This document shows positions 37,701 to 51,100 of a stretch of 64,000 nt of DNA, in pieces (within the stretch, counting starts at the first letter, position 1; every line of letters begins with the position of its first letter). A model generated the notes under the pieces. It saw only the letters and a program-made list of their open reading frames with translations. It was not told where the DNA came from and made no database searches. Source of the stretch: Arenicola marina (lineage: Eukaryota; Annelida; Polychaeta; Arenicolidae); assembly GCA_964019135.1 (NCBI GenBank), contig OZ025263.1:17895123-17959122 (forward strand). The letters run 5' to 3'. The position numbers and the translations under genes are program-made.

Positions 37701-40700
37701 GTTCAATAATATTCTAAGTAACGCCCGTACACTGTGGCAATCAGTAAGTTCATATTTACTCACGTGTATCCAATAATATTGCAAATAGTCGTCTAAGGCA
37801 TTTTGACAAGTAATTAACCCTTTACAAAATATATCCTTAAGTGTATACATCCAACGTGACAACCGTAATGACAACTGGGGAGGCAGCCGATACCTGGAAC
37901 TTGCCGCTGAGTATCATTATCTTTACCATCTGATCCCGACTCAATCTCCACGAGGCGTCTGGATACGCTAATAATGTGCAAAACAAATATACCTATTATC
38001 AGTTTCACCATTGACGGTCGGCATCAACAGAGGTGTTACATTGACCAATGGTACGTATCATTGACCATAACTTAATGTTTGGGTCGGTATTGTGATCACC
38101 ATTCCCAAGTAGCTCACGTGTGACTCACGTTCTGTTACGCATAATAATAATGATAGATTTCGTGAATACTCGCCAATTCTGTCGGTGTTTGATACCCTGG
38201 GTGACCCTACTAATACCAACGTAACATTTCAGAATTTCAGAATTGTATGTTAATGCATGACGCGATCAATTCTTTGAAATCCTGGAAGTTATATTTGAAA
38301 TATCCTTCCTTACCTACGTCTAGCCTCCTGCGTGATTGTCTTCTCTGTTTCCCCACCTGCCGCCAAGATGTCCACTGAAAACAGAATCATACCATAGTAT
38401 GCTAAGACAAAAGATATTGTATTACACAAGACGTCATAGTGTATTACATAAATAATATATTCAGTAGTCTGGGGCTAACATTTTATCAGTCCAAAATAAT
38501 GTGCGCTCGCCCTCTTAGGTTGTAGCTATTGCATAACATATCACATAAGACATAACGTTTCATGTTCTAAATATGGCAAGGGGCCAGTATATAAAAGTAA
38601 AGGCTGGTACGTATCGTTACAAATAGGGTCACTATCAACAGGCGGTAGAAGTGAATGTAGCTGTTGGCCGAACTACGTGCTATCAAACAACAGTAAAGTG
38701 AATGAGTTTTATTCAGTACTGTAGGTTCGACGTCCATGACACAAGAAACAATGTACACAGCATTTATACAACTATGAATAAACTGTTTACCAAACACAAT
38801 GATAATGATAATGAATTTTATGCCCGCCACATATTCCAACTTGACTTTATATATGTAAGAACGCTTATCTTACGGACGGTATGGTCGTTAGCAGTCATTG
38901 TATATCTTTGGAGAGCCAAGCTTACAAATTTACATAAATTAAACATAACTTGCTCGTTGTTTTTGGACATCAGCTCTACAACTTTATCCATTGTTGGGAA
39001 CGTATAATAGTAGTTCTTTATGTAGAGTTTACGAATATTGTTATACAACGAGCACATGGTATATATATATAATTATATAACAAAATATGTCAAGCAAAGG
39101 TGAAGACTTACTGAGGAAGTCGGACGGATTGTATTGGGGGTCACATTCATACCCAATGCTCGCGAAATGAGCCACCATTCGATCTGCCGGTCCAAAGTAG
39201 GCCTCCTGCACCAACGACGAGATGTATGGAGGCAAAGATATCGCCCTCGGAAACTTGAAGCATGTTTTGAATGAAATTGGTGTATTTCGCGTCTTATTGC
39301 ATAATTATGCAATAGATATCGGAAAATGTTTATAACGTATTTTATTTTGCCAAAATTGTGCGTCTCATATGAGCAAGTGTGGGTTCCTGTGTACTACGTC
39401 ATTAAAATTCGAGTTAATGTTCACACAATCAGACAATCCGACTGTTCAAGGCAATTTTTTCAAAATATCATGAAAATCATAATGAATGGAACATAACTGC
39501 TGTACGAGCATCTTTAATATAATCAACGTACACTTACTTATATCCATAACGACACAACCACCATAATTATTACTATAGTAAGGAACATCTGCAGAGAGGA
39601 TCGTAGGGTATTACTAAAATGTGACATGGGTAGTGACGCACCTGTCCGTTGCATAGCAACAGGAGACTGTCGAACATGTAGAACATCTTGCTGGATGGCT
39701 GGTGGATGGTGGTCACCAGGGTCTTGTTGTGGTCCTGGGCATAGCTCTGTAGCGTGCACATCAGTTGGAAGGCTATGAAGGCATCCAACCCCGTGGTCGG
39801 CTCCTGATGGTAGAAACAAATGAGCAGTGTATAAACCTTGGAGATATATAGAGCTGATAGACCCGCAGCTAATGGCTTCAACCTGCTTGATTAGTTTGGA
39901 TTGCGCTTAATGAAGGGTTTTGATATATATTCACTGCGTTAATTCCCATTCCCTTATAAAAAATATTGTTTGGATCCGCTAATTGCAGAATAGTGCTTGT
40001 AATATTAACACAACTTTACCGCAACGTTTCTCCGACTCAGCGATGTAATTGCAAACTGAGGACAAATTCTATTTACATATATTTATTATCTGATGTTCAA
40101 TGTCTAAGATGACTTAACCTTATTATTTTATGTCTTGGCAGAAACACTCACATCCAAGAGGAGTATTTCTGGACTACTGAGGAGTTCACATGCGATGTTG
40201 GCCCTCTTCTTCTCGCCACCAGACAAGCCTGGCACGCGGGGCCCTCCGATCACTGATGGAACAAACACCACGCTATATGCATAATGCTATTTGCTTAAAT
40301 CTGGCATTAGTTTAACAATTGGACCAGACTTACAATAATATGATACACGCTATCCATAGAAAGAACAACATAACACTTTAAGGCCATGATCATGAATAGC
40401 CTATAGGCTGTTTTTATATAGGTGTGTATGTCTTTGTACTTGCGCTCAGACGCATAAATTCTCAAATTTGCGGTTTTATACACGTTGTGCCACGAAATGT
40501 AATGCACATCCGATTCACAGACGACTTCGCACGTCATAGTTCAGATTATTCCTCTGTGAGGCGTCGCTGCATATGCAATGCATTCTGGGTATTATTTTGG
40601 TCTTTGCGAAGTGTCAGGATGGCGTCATCGCATGACAACGTATTTTGTAGGACACTTAAACATGCAATATTTTCATCTATGTAACGGAAACGTTACGTAA

Positions 40701-42494
40701 TCTGGATGTAAGGTAGACCTGCTCATTAATTGCATACATGCCTTGCCAATAACCGGGAAATATCGTATTTATCTCCGTAGCAAAAGTGGAGATGTCCCGC
40801 TTTTTCCAAAATGGCGTATAATTAAGAAGTCGTGTATGGAATTAAAACGAGTTCAAACGAAAGGTCGAGGGCGCAGAGCTCCCGAATAAGAGGTTGTCTT
40901 GTAGGGCGAGTCAAATAATGGGCACAAAAGAAAGCATGAAACAGAAGTGTTGGATGAAGAGCATGTAATCTATTACCTGTCTTCATACACTTAGACAGCT
41001 CGAGGGTATTCACTATTTCTTGCAATTTCTCTAATTTATCTTTTTTGGGTATCGTATCCGACAGTCTGAGCATTGTTGTGAACTAGAAGAAGGAAGACAA
41101 ATAGGGACAAAATCAATGAATATTGCAAAGAAAACACCAAGCTAAGATAAGGAGAAATAATGAAAGTTGACATTAACAACACAGAGACAAAATAGAATGT
41201 TATCAACTTTCCATCTCACGGAAGTCACACGATTTCAACAGAACTTGTGGTAATGAATGCAATAGATTAATGCATTGCCCTAATGAAGAAATGGATACAA
41301 GTAATAATATATAAATATTATATATATTTATATATATATGTATGGCCTACATGCAAGGTTTCTTCCAAGGTCAAGGACGCGAACATGATGTCGTCCTGTA
41401 GGACGTAGGCCATTCTCCTCCGATGCTGCTTGCCGATTGGCTGACCTCCGACTTCCACGGTGCCAGACTCAACTTTGTACTTGCCAAATATGGTGTTCAG
41501 CAAAGTCGACTTTCCGGAACCTGGTAATTGGCATCAAGGTAATATGACAAGCGTTTTACCCCATTCTTCAACGAAAAGGGCATACAGAGCCCTCGAGATC
41601 TCACGACTCGCTTGCCACCTTATTGATCATTACTGTTGTAAACATATCATAGGGGTCTGCAAGTTCAGTTAAGTTCAGTGTCGTTTTTCCAAAAATCTGT
41701 GTCGGTGTCGGAATTTCGGGGTCAATGTCGAATGTGGAGTTTTTAAATAAGCCTGTGTCGTGTGTCGCCATTTGCCCCTTCCAGACACCTTATCCTAGTA
41801 CCGTCTGTAGTCAGGGCGTCGTTATTAATTATATGTTTTTCGTGTCCTGACAAACCGAAATTTACGGTGCCGACCGTAAACAAATCAAAAAAGGTTATTT
41901 TTATAACTGTCTGGTGACCCTCCGACGAGGTGACCGACCCGAAAAAACACAGGCGTTAAAGCTTCATAATCCAGGCCGTGGGACGCTGTGTGGATCCCAA
42001 CAGCCGAGAGACGGCGCAAGAATTATATGATGTGGGTACACGTACTACTTCCGTCAGTAATGGCTGTTTGTTTTCGGTTTTTAGTTCGGCGACCGAACAA
42101 TTTTTGACGACTTCGGATTATTGCTGTTTGTTTTCGGTTTTTAGTTTGCCGACCGAACAATTTTTGACGACTGCGGAATATTAACAATTTCATAACAACG
42201 CCCTAGTAAACTATAATATTTGCAACCTTACAAAATAATGCACGGATTACTGTGATCAGAATTATGATGAAATATCTTGAATGTGTTGTACAATGTCTTT
42301 TGTCTAATGTGAAATAATAAATTTCAAATAAAAGATATATTTACGACCACAGGTGCCGGTACTGACCGCTGGGCCCCATGATGGCTAGAATGTGACCTTG
42401 CTTCGCCCGGCCGCTGACCCCTTTAAGAATCGGCGCGCCTTTGATGTTCACGTAAAGGTCATTGAAGGCAAGGTCGTACGTTGACATGGTGAGT
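31710..42494 (-). CDS. ABCG-type half-transporter, gene B (14 exons)
   Basis: Tandem paralogue of genes A and C. Exons on the minus strand: 42494-42367, 41520-41351, 41082-40977, 40252-40152, 39803-39642, 39205-39112, 38374-38314, 37967-37894, 37081-36882, 36547-36490, 36228-36011, 33132-33042, 32671-32554, 31914-31710 (stop TAG at 31712-31710). The summed frame closes at about 594 residues. Walker A (GPSG-SGKST), Q-loop (YVLQDD), signature LSGGEKKR, Walker B (ILLLD then EPTTGLD) and TIHQPSS are all intact, so I see no sign of decay. Exon 1 contains an in-frame ATG (MSTYDLAF) that could be the start if upstream exons are untranslated; genes A and C lack it. Intron 11 (36010-33133) is almost wholly two minisatellites, one derived from the donor and one from the acceptor. 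Intron 6 holds a LINE fragment. The sequence just after the stop is homologous to that after gene A's stop (shared TGGATTGCAATTGAAG on the plus strand). Confidence 0.9.
33133..34655. repeat. 48-bp minisatellite spanning the exon 12 acceptor of gene B
   Basis: About 31 copies, some internally rearranged. On the minus strand the unit contains CACTGACAG|GCCATGG and TCTTCTGATC: the intron end, the acceptor AG and the first 18 nt of exon 12. The array abuts the native acceptor (exon start 33132). Confidence 0.95.
34660..36018. repeat. 24-bp minisatellite spanning the exon 11 donor of gene B
   Basis: About 56 copies of a 24-bp unit; on the minus strand ACAATGCAG|GTAGGAGGGG plus ACTTC, that is the last 9 nt of exon 11 and its donor. 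It starts at the native exon edge (36011) and meets the 48-bp acceptor array at about 34660. Stop-free in many frames, which creates long spurious ORFs. Confidence 0.95.
38695..39057 (-). mobile_element. LINE 3' fragment in intron 6 of gene B
   Basis: The minus strand reads PTMDKVVELMSKNNEQVMFN then LCKFVSLALQR, aligning with PSIDSFVQLMSSENEKTLYG then LCKFIVAALRK at the end of the LINE at 42729-43705. A short 3' tail with TGAATAAAAC follows to about 38695. The 5' part is missing. It is a related but clearly diverged family member, lying between exons 7 and 6 of gene B. Confidence 0.65.
42062..42185. repeat. ~62-bp tandem duplication in intron 1 of gene B
   Basis: Two copies of GCTGTTTGTTTTCGGTTTTT followed by AGTT(C/T)G(G/C)CGACCGAACA and ATTTTTGACGACT. 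Confidence 0.85.
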
Positions 42495-42728
42495 CTGAAA
42501 CATAAAAGTCAAATAGTCAAGAGCTAGACATATTGATGGCATAGTATGGGCCGAGGGTTATTATAGCGAAAGTATGGCTTTTTATAATACATCTTATGGG
42601 TTTATAGCTTGGGACGATACTCTCCACTCCCCTCTATTGAGGAACCTTTGACCCCCCCCCCTTCCCCCCTCCACACACGCACACACACCATCACCCTCAC
42701 CGATCTATACATACACAGCGAATATACA

Positions 42729-43705
42729 GTGACTCCATGGTGCTTCCTATTCTATTGTATGGCGCAGAAATATGGGGACTTAGCTGCATAGAGGACGTTG
42801 AGAAGGTTCACGTTAAGTTTTGTAAATACATTCTGGGAGTTGGCAAATCCACGTCGAATCTAGCTGTGCTCGGTGAATTAGGCCGTCTACCGATTCAGTA
42901 TAATAGCGAATTAAAAGTAATCAAATACTGGGTTAAACTGTTACAGATGCCAGAAGATAGATTGGCTAAAGCCAGTTATAGACTGTTATGCTCGCATGAT
43001 GACGTCGGTAGAATAAGGAAAAACTGGGCGTCACAAGTAAAGAATTGGTTATTTAAGCACGGATTTGGTGTTGCATGGCTTAGTCAAGAAGTGGGTGACG
43101 CGAGGTTTTTTATTCAGGAAGTGTCACAACGAATGAAGGATATTCACTCACAAATATGGTATACGGACGTATGTGAAAATGGCAAATTATCGAAAGAATA
43201 TTGCTTTTATAAGACCCTATTAAACCCGGAACGCTATTTAAAAGTAATTAAGAGTGAACGATTAAGAAAGGCCTATAGTAGATTCAGATGTGGTAACCAT
43301 GATCTTATGATAGAAAAAGGTAGACATTTAAACATGCCCTTAGAGGAGAGACTGTGTCCGTATTGCCTAGGAATCTGTGTTGACGAAGTCGAGTCTCAAA
43401 TCCATTTCCTACTTAAATGTCATTTATACGCCGATCTTCGACAAAAGTATATTAGCCCCGTTTATTATAATTATCCATCAATAGACAGTTTTGTGCAATT
43501 GATGAGCAGCGAAAATGAGAAGACATTATACGGACTATGTAAATTTATCGTCGCTGCCTTGAGAAAGAGAAGGCAAGAGGTGTTATCTCCACATTAGCGC
43601 ACGTTTGTATTTCTTTTTTTGTCGCTGTGTTTCTCTTTTTTTTTGTACTAATTAATTGTACCAGGGCTGGAGGCCAGCCAATAGTACGCAATAAACTACT
43701 TTGTA
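42729..43705 (+). mobile_element. LINE, 5'-truncated copy (C-terminal part of RT ORF plus 3' end)
   Basis: A 286-residue open frame (42737-43597) begins LPILLYGAEIWG, the segment that follows the reverse-transcriptase core in many non-LTR ORFs, and ends with a cysteine/histidine cluster (CPYCLGIC ... HFLLKCHLY) and KFIVAALRKRR. The RT catalytic core and anything 5' of it are absent and the sequence upstream is unrelated, as expected of 5' truncation on insertion. The 3' end has an AATAAA-like stretch (GTACGCAATAAACTAC). The clade looks CR1/Jockey-like, but I cannot assign it. It is inserted upstream of gene B's exon 1 in the opposite orientation. The frame has no internal stop, suggesting a young copy. 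Confidence 0.8.
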
Positions 43706-44865
43706 TCAATATACAGCGAAACTGTTATAGAATTTCTTGAAACAAAGATATAAAGTGTTCTGGTGCCGTCGTTTTATCTCGGTCGCTACATGACAGCATC
43801 AAATATGCCAGGGGTCGATATAGATAATTGCTGAGCTTAAAGTTAACATATCTGGTGGCAAGATGTGCTTTAAACCTTGCGAAAATTATTTCCAACAATT
43901 TGTGTATGCAATCAGCGACAGAAAAACCTTCATTTGAGGTCCTTGGGCTGTGACGTTGTGTACTCTTACTGGACTGTATTGTCGTACAAAATCTACAGAT
44001 TTATTTACAATTGCAGCTCTCGTTCACCTATGTCCAGACCATTTACCTCGGTGTCGCAATTAAACAGAATCGGACGAAATCTACCCCCCCCCCCCCCCGG
44101 CACATTTGCTCAAAGGTTCATATTTGCTGTGATAAATGTTTCTATTTTCAATTAATATGGAGTCCTTAAATAAGTGAGAGTGATCACGCATTTCCAAGAT
44201 CAGGACTGCTGAAGACTGAGAACGAAAAAAAAAGTTTACACTTCAAAGGTGATATCGCCAACATCATCAGAAAAACTAATGTAAACAAGTGACACGGTAC
44301 TTAAGGCCTAAGTATCTAGAAGAGGGTTGATGTAAAAAGCTTCTTAGGTCTTCTGGTACATTGGTGTTTGCTACCTGTGAGACGACGGCTGTTACTTCGG
44401 TGTTTGTCAAGTAAGCTGACCTTCGTAATCATAACTTTTGGCATATTTATCTCATCTTTATCGCATCTTATGCGTGGACCAGTCTATTTTGGACCCCCTT
44501 TTTCGGGTTCACCCCCCGGCATATGCAAATGTATTCCTTTTGGGCCTGGTATGTATCCAGATACTCAGCGTACATCGACTCCATCTGCGTACTCAAACAT
44601 GAGTACTTTTCAGGGGTTTTTTCAGCTATGATAATCATTGTCAATTTCATACTCATGCACGCTTAGCTTTACAAAAGCAATCAGCAGTATATCTATATAA
44701 ACAAATTACTACCGGGGCCGTAGGCTGAGGGACGCACCCCTTCCCTCCACGGCCCTACACATGCATATTTCTTTTTTTTTTATTGAGAAACGCTCTGGCA
44801 CATGATACTGCACCAATTGGAATATATATATATATAATTATGGGAATATATAAATAAAAATATAA

Positions 44866-44944
44866 ATATGGAACTACCGGGAATCGAGCCCACGAGCGCC
44901 GGTTCAAGCCAGCGAGCCGTGAACTCGGACCACTGGTATATATA
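44866..44944 (-). mobile_element. tRNA-like SINE head fragment
   Basis: The minus strand has GGGCTCGATTCCCGGTAGTT, a B-box-like sequence, about 50 bp after GTGGTCCGAGTTCACGG. It lacks acceptor-stem pairing, so it is a SINE-like fragment rather than a tRNA gene. Confidence 0.35.
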
Positions 44945-45602
44945 CATTGTGGACAGCAAGGGTGGGCAAGTGGGTGGTATTATTGGAGAGGTAGGGGGGG
45001 GGGGTACCTCATTTGAATCGCGAATCCCCAAGAGTTAGGGAGAGCAAAATCGGATCTCCACGATGATGACTCTTCGAGACTGTGCGCGAAAAAACACGTT
45101 AAAAGTGATATCGCGAATATCGAATAATTCACAAACTGCTCTAATAACGGATATCGGTAAATAGGAAAAGGGTCTTCGCGTTGAAACAAGAATTGTACGG
45201 ATAACGATCCCCCACAAATTGCCAATAGCTAATCGCGATTCTCTTAGATTTCCTGGATGTCAATCGCGGAGATCGGAAAAGTTATTCTCTCCCCTCATTA
45301 TTGTTTGCAGAGATCGCATCTGGCAGTGTGAATGGTGTGCGTATAGTTCTGTATTGTCGTCATTATAAGTGACCATTATAAACGATTATCGGTCTTATCT
45401 ATCTATTCATACTTGGTATGACTTTCAAGGCATTCGGATTGACCTCATGACCCTTGACCCTTTGTCTGTGGTGTTATTAATGCGTACTGGTAACTACATG
45501 GACTAGATGTTTTCGACGCTTAAAGACTTGATATGCACCAAATTTTGAGGTTCAATCGATTGATAATGGAAATCACTATTACAGACTTCAGGCTTTATCC
45601 GG

Positions 45603-45850
45603 GTTCAGCTCGGTGGCTTAGTGGGTTAGAGCGCTCCTCTAGAATGCTCTGGCCACTTGAGAGCCCAACGGCACGTGGATCGATGGTTCGCGCCCCGCTG
45701 TGGCCAGGTCTGTGTGGTCGCAGGATACAGATCCCATGTCCGTCTTCGCAAAGAGTAGAGTGTTACCCCCGGGGACATGGCTCCGCTCTCCCTTCCTTCT
45801 CCCATTGACGCGATATGACAAAAAGTGGTTAAATGCCCAATGGGCGTCAA
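45603..45850 (+). mobile_element. second type of tRNA-derived SINE
   Basis: The head CTCGGTGGCTTAGTGGGTTA followed by GAGCGCTCC and the B-box-like GGTTCGCGCCCC mark a tRNA ancestry different from the GGCCTCCCTGGT family. It has a 3' body with AAAAGTGGTTAAATGCCC. No clear target duplication was found. It lies between genes C and B. Confidence 0.65.
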
Positions 45851-46509
45851 GCTATCTCTTTTTGTGTGCTACAAAGTCTTTCCGTTCATCGCACGGCGAT
45901 TTCATATTGTTTCTTGATAATGTCCCAGTTCCTATTTCTTGGTGGAATGCTACACACGTTACACTGTTGCTGGACAGATTGACAACAAGATGTACTTACA
46001 TTTGAGGAAATCACTATAGTCACAACATTCATACCAAGTTGTCCATTCGGAGACTATATCCTCTTTGCGAGTGTCCGATCTGAGGGCATCTAGTGAAGTG
46101 ACTCAGATTCAACAGCTTTCTTTCCGCCTTGCGGGATGACGCCATATCACCCCACGACGTGTAGCGATAGCCTTGGCTGTGTTATGGCGATCCTCGAACG
46201 AGGGGGTCCAAGCTCCAGATATTATGTCAACACGTGACACTATCTACGTGCGTACGCGTGTAGGTGTCGGGGGTGGGGTGAGGGGGGGGGGGGTATTACT
46301 AACTGTAACGATCGTCAGTCCTCTGTCAGTAGGTGCAATGCGGTCAATGAAATAACGCTAAAACGACATATACCTATAATAGATATGGTTCATGGACTGT
46401 GAACCTAAGAAGCGAGGACCATCGACATTTGTTGCGTGACCAAGTGTCGTTGTCCCTTGCGAGATATATATCTGAAGTGTGTATGTGCGTTAAAGACAAT
46501 AAGATGCAA

Positions 46510-46845
46510 CGGTGACGCGTTGCCGTGGATACGCGCGAAGTCAGCGAGTTACCGTGGATACGCGCAAAGTCAGCGAGTTACCGTGGATACGCGCGAAGTC
46601 AGCGAGTTACCGTGGATACGCGCGAAGTCAGCGAGTTACCGTGGATACGCGCGAAGTCAGCGAGTTACCGTGGATACGCGCGAAGTCAGCGAGTTACCGT
46701 GGATACGCGCGAAGTCAGCAAGTTATCGTGGATACGCGCGAAGTCAGCGAGTTATCGTGGATACGCGAGTATATCGCGCGTTGCCGGGGATACGCGCTTG
46801 GTCCGCGTGTGGTCTGAGCGTTGCTGAGGATACGCGCGCTGTAGC
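46510..46845. repeat. 29-bp CpG-rich minisatellite
   Basis: About ten copies of GATACGCGCGAAGTCAGCGA with GTTACCGTG, decaying at the right end. It lies between genes C and B and is the most CpG-dense stretch there. Confidence 0.9.
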
Positions 46846-47356
46846 GCACCGCGTTATACTTTATCACTTGACTCTTCCAAACAATTCTCAGGCTGGGTAA
46901 ACTAAATGGATGTTTGACTCACACAGGTCACGTGACGGACATTTCGCCAAACAGTTTTACTGGAAGGTAGATCGAGTGTTGTCGGCTTACGTCAAGTTAG
47001 CAAAACGACGTAGAGGTCAAAAGTGAATAGCACTTTTTAACGTATAGACCCTCTGCAAGTATAATGAATGCGCGGCCAGTTTTTATGACGGGGTGATAAT
47101 CTGCCGAGTCATCTCGCGCCACATTTAATGTCTCTGGTCGCCGCCGCAGTAATAGCCCTTCAGCGGGTGGTCCGTACTTTAGTTTGTTTGTGATCGTACA
47201 ATGTCGACCACGGGACATGTTAACATTAGAGGGACTGGATTCATAAACCACACGTCGCTAGTTCACGCCAGGAGGTTAAACAGGCCCGTTATAGAGTTAC
47301 TGACGCCGTGAACATGGTAAGCCTTTATGCTGCACCTGCGCTACTATTGTCATATG

Positions 47357-47585
47357 CAGTGGCGGATCCAAGGGGGAAGGGGGGGGGGGGGGTAGGGGGG
47401 TTTGGGGGTAACTGCGCCCTCACGCAAGGACATATTTATTTTTTCGAGGACTTTTTGAGAAAGATTGCCATGTTTTCATGCAAAATCAAGTCCATCTGAG
47501 GTGTGGTCGTAAATTGATGGACCTCCCGCCCCCCCCCCGATCACAAGTTTTCAGTGACCCTTTTCAAATTCTAGATCCACCCCTG
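47357..47585. mobile_element. MITE-like element with CAGTGGCGGATCCA ends
   Basis: It starts CAGTGGCGGATCCA and ends with the inverted CAGGGGTGGATCTA, about 229 bp apart, with G-run and C-run interior next to the ends and no ORF. Elements with such ends are typical of small non-autonomous DNA transposons. The target duplication is unclear. Confidence 0.55.
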
Positions 47586-48151
47586 ATATCTATCCGGCGC
47601 CAAACATGCGCCTGAAGGCTTATTCTCTTTTCCAGTTTGTTGGTGTTCCCATCAACTCCCCATGGGGTGTTTAATTGAGTTTTTGAGCAGTGGCAGCTCG
47701 AGATGAGGGGAATGTCACGTGCGTTTCACACGAAAGATACTCCAATATGTACGTCAGGTGGTCTGCAAGTCATGGACATGAAATTAAACTTCAGACTACT
47801 GGCTGTTGATACGATGTACCCACTCTTGATCACGAAAAGCAATTGCGACAAAGGAACTCGAACAGGACACAAACTGGCCTTTTAGCGAGTATTTATTGCA
47901 TGTCATATCTCTTGAGAGACAACATTGTTCGCATATCAAGCACCTCAGATATCTACAAAACCAACACTATGACAATGATGACATGATAGGAGAGCAGTTA
48001 CCGTGCCCGAGATTGTGAGATTGTTTTCGTCCGAAGCAAATGCTGATGCGGCTGGATATAGGTCATGGACATTAAGCACGGTTAACAGTCTCCCCGCACC
48101 CCCACGCCCCCCCCCCCCCCCGCCCACCCCCCGCTTTGACAGTGATCCGGG

Positions 48152-51100
48152 TCAGTTGAGCGCCTTGGGCTTCCGGATTGTCCGGAGCGCAATGTACGAC
48201 AGGATGTGGAAGCCGACAGTGAATGCCGCCAGCGCCACAAGGTCGATCCAGATGGGCTCCGTCATGCCAGACAGCTCCAGGACGTCGGCCCCGGATAGCT
48301 CCGTCACGTTACCATGGAAACACTGCGGCGTCACCGAGACGTTGGCGCACCTATCGTAACAATGAACAAATTGAAGGGAATGTATCATCTCAATGAACAA
48401 ATTGAAGGGAATGTATCATCTCATGGTTCATGTCATAATTGATCCAACTACTGTGAGAATTGATTGCTCACGCGCAATTGTTTTTGGTCGGAAAGATTTA
48501 TTTAGAATGGATATTAAGATATTTGATAATAGAGATTGAGAAAACCAACGGATATAATATCGCTGTTTTTGTTTACAACGGTATGACAATACAAGCATTA
48601 CGTACAAAATAGCGTTTTATCAATGTTTTTTCTCTATATAAAATGAACTTTCCATTGCCAATAATAAGTATCTCTGGCAATAAATTACCCATGATCCAAC
48701 TCGGAACAATACCCATACGGAGATATGCTGCCGAGTAAAATGACAATAAGCAAGTCTCTCGTTTATACTCACATGTGGAGTGCGCTTATAACGTTAGTTT
48801 ATGAATATCATTGCTAACAGTGGCCCTTTGTGGATATATTACATTCCAATCGGACAGTATTTGGTCTGGTTAGCGTCTAATTCTCCGGACCAACACCACT
48901 CCTATCATGTCACATCATATCGACATTCGGATGAGATAACCTCAAGATTTCTGAGAAAAGCATATACATGTAACATGCATTAGGTGCATTATTGTATTCC
49001 TAAGTGTATCCTATTCCTTATTTGAGACAATTAGTAAGTAGGTAGACTTACTGAACGGGCGGTCCCATGCCAAACTCCACCTTGCAGAGGGCAGAGAAGG
49101 TGTAGGTGAAGGGGGCGAGGTACTGGAGCCAGGTCATCCACACCGGGATGTTCCGGACAAAAAATCCGGCTGTGACGGGAAACAGGAGACAAAGGCAAGT
49201 CGTTAGTTCACTGTGTTCTAATGCCTGAACAATACATTTTCGTAATAACTAGGAACTACTGAGCAGAAATTTACCCCTGGGATTACATAATCCCCCACGA
49301 AATTATGAATGCGCTGACCCAGGCTGTCAATCATTCACTGGCGTAACTGTTGCTTTTGTTCAATCATGTGGCGAAAAAAGGTCTTCCACGGACGTTATGT
49401 CGGACAAACAAAGCAGCATGTCACTTTGTTGTCAGTTTCAGAGATGAGTACTTCTCACTTCTACCTACCATCAGCTATGATTGTCAATTTCATACTGACG
49501 ATTACCGAAAAAGGACTCAAACGTCGGCGGGGCTTAGTGTCGGAGTGTGGATCGGTCTATTGCTTCAAACCATCCCAAGTCCAATGTCCCCCACTCCGCC
49601 CACCACATCGACTCACCGACCATAACGCCCACGTTGCCCACACAGATGAGGAAGACTAGTCCGTTAGACATCGAGTTGAAGACGATGCCCACCAGCAGCC
49701 CCATCGCCTGGAAGGAGAGGGGGGGGGGGGCGGTCATCAATTAGGTGATAACAGTTTATGGAACCCCCGTCAGCGGACTCTGGGGACCCTGGGGGTGTGG
49801 GACCATCGATTATCTTCACTTTGGTATATATACATGAGGCGTGTTCATTTATTTACAACTCCGTCTATCACATCTGTTGATAGTTACATGGTGACGGAGA
49901 ACCCAAACGCAGTGGTTTGAAAGACCTTTACCCTTTCAACTATATGCAAAATATATGCAGCTGTGCATATAAACTCATCCGCGAAAGATGTATATTGGCG
50001 TGGATGCGAGAATCTAGGTTAGAACTGGCTTACCTGCAAGGTGACTATGGACATCAGGGTGACGCTGTTTTGCCTACAAGGTGACTATGGACAGTAGAAT
50101 GACACTGTCTTACCTGTAATGTGACCATGGACAGCAGGGTGACCCTGTCTTACCTGCAAGGTAACTATGGCCAGCAGGGTGACGCTGTCTTACCTGCAAG
50201 GTAACTATGGCCAGCAGGGTGACGCTGTCTTACCTGCAAGGTAACTATGGACAGCAGGGTGACCCTGTCTTACCTGCAAGGTAACTATGGCCAGCAGGGT
50301 GACGCTGTCTTACCTGCAAGGTAACTATGGCCAGCAGGGTGACGCTGTCTTACCTGCAAGGTAACTATGGCCAGCAGGGTGACGCTGTCTTACCTGCAAG
50401 GTAACTATGGACAGCAGGGTGACGCTGTCTTACCTGCAAGGTAACTATGGACAGCAGGGTGACGCTGTCTTACCTGCAAGGTAACTATGGACAGCAGGGA
50501 GACGCTGTCTTACCTGCAAGGTAACTATGGACAGCAGGGTGACGCTGTCTTACCTGCAAGGTAACTATGGACAGCAGGGAGACGCTGTCTTACCTGCAAG
50601 GTAACTATGGACAGCAGGGAGACGCTGTCTTACCTGCAAGGTAACTATGGACAGCAGGGTGACGCTGTCTTACCTGCAAGGTAACTATGGACAGCAGGGA
50701 GACGCTGTCTTACCTGCAAGGTAACTATGGACAGCAGGGAGACGCTGTCTTACCTGCAAGGTAACTATGGACAGCAGGGTGACGCTGTCTTACCTGCAAG
50801 GTAACTATGGACAGCAGGGAGACGCTGTCTTACCTGCAAGGTAACTATGGACAGCAGGGTGACGCTGTCTTACCTGCAAGGTAACTATGGACAGCAGGGA
50901 GACGCTGTCTTACCTGCAAGGTAACTATGGACAGCAGGGTGACGCTGTCTTACCTGCAAGGTAACTATGGACAGCAGGGAGACGCTGTCTTACCTGCAAG
51001 GTAACTATGGACAGCAGGGAGACGCTGTCTTACCTGCAAGGTAACTATGGACAGCAGGGAGACGCTGTCTTACCTGCAAGGTAACTATGGACAGCAGGGA

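Larger units (their letters stand above)
43706..48151. other. spacer between genes C and B
   Basis: No gene recognised. It contains the SINEs near 44.9 and 45.6 kb, the 29-bp array, the MITE-like element at 47.4 kb and C-runs near 48110 next to gene C's stop. Any untranslated or N-terminal exon of gene B should lie here; a weak donor after an ATG (46032-46000, CTCAAAT|GTAAGT) is the only candidate noticed. Confidence 0.45.
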
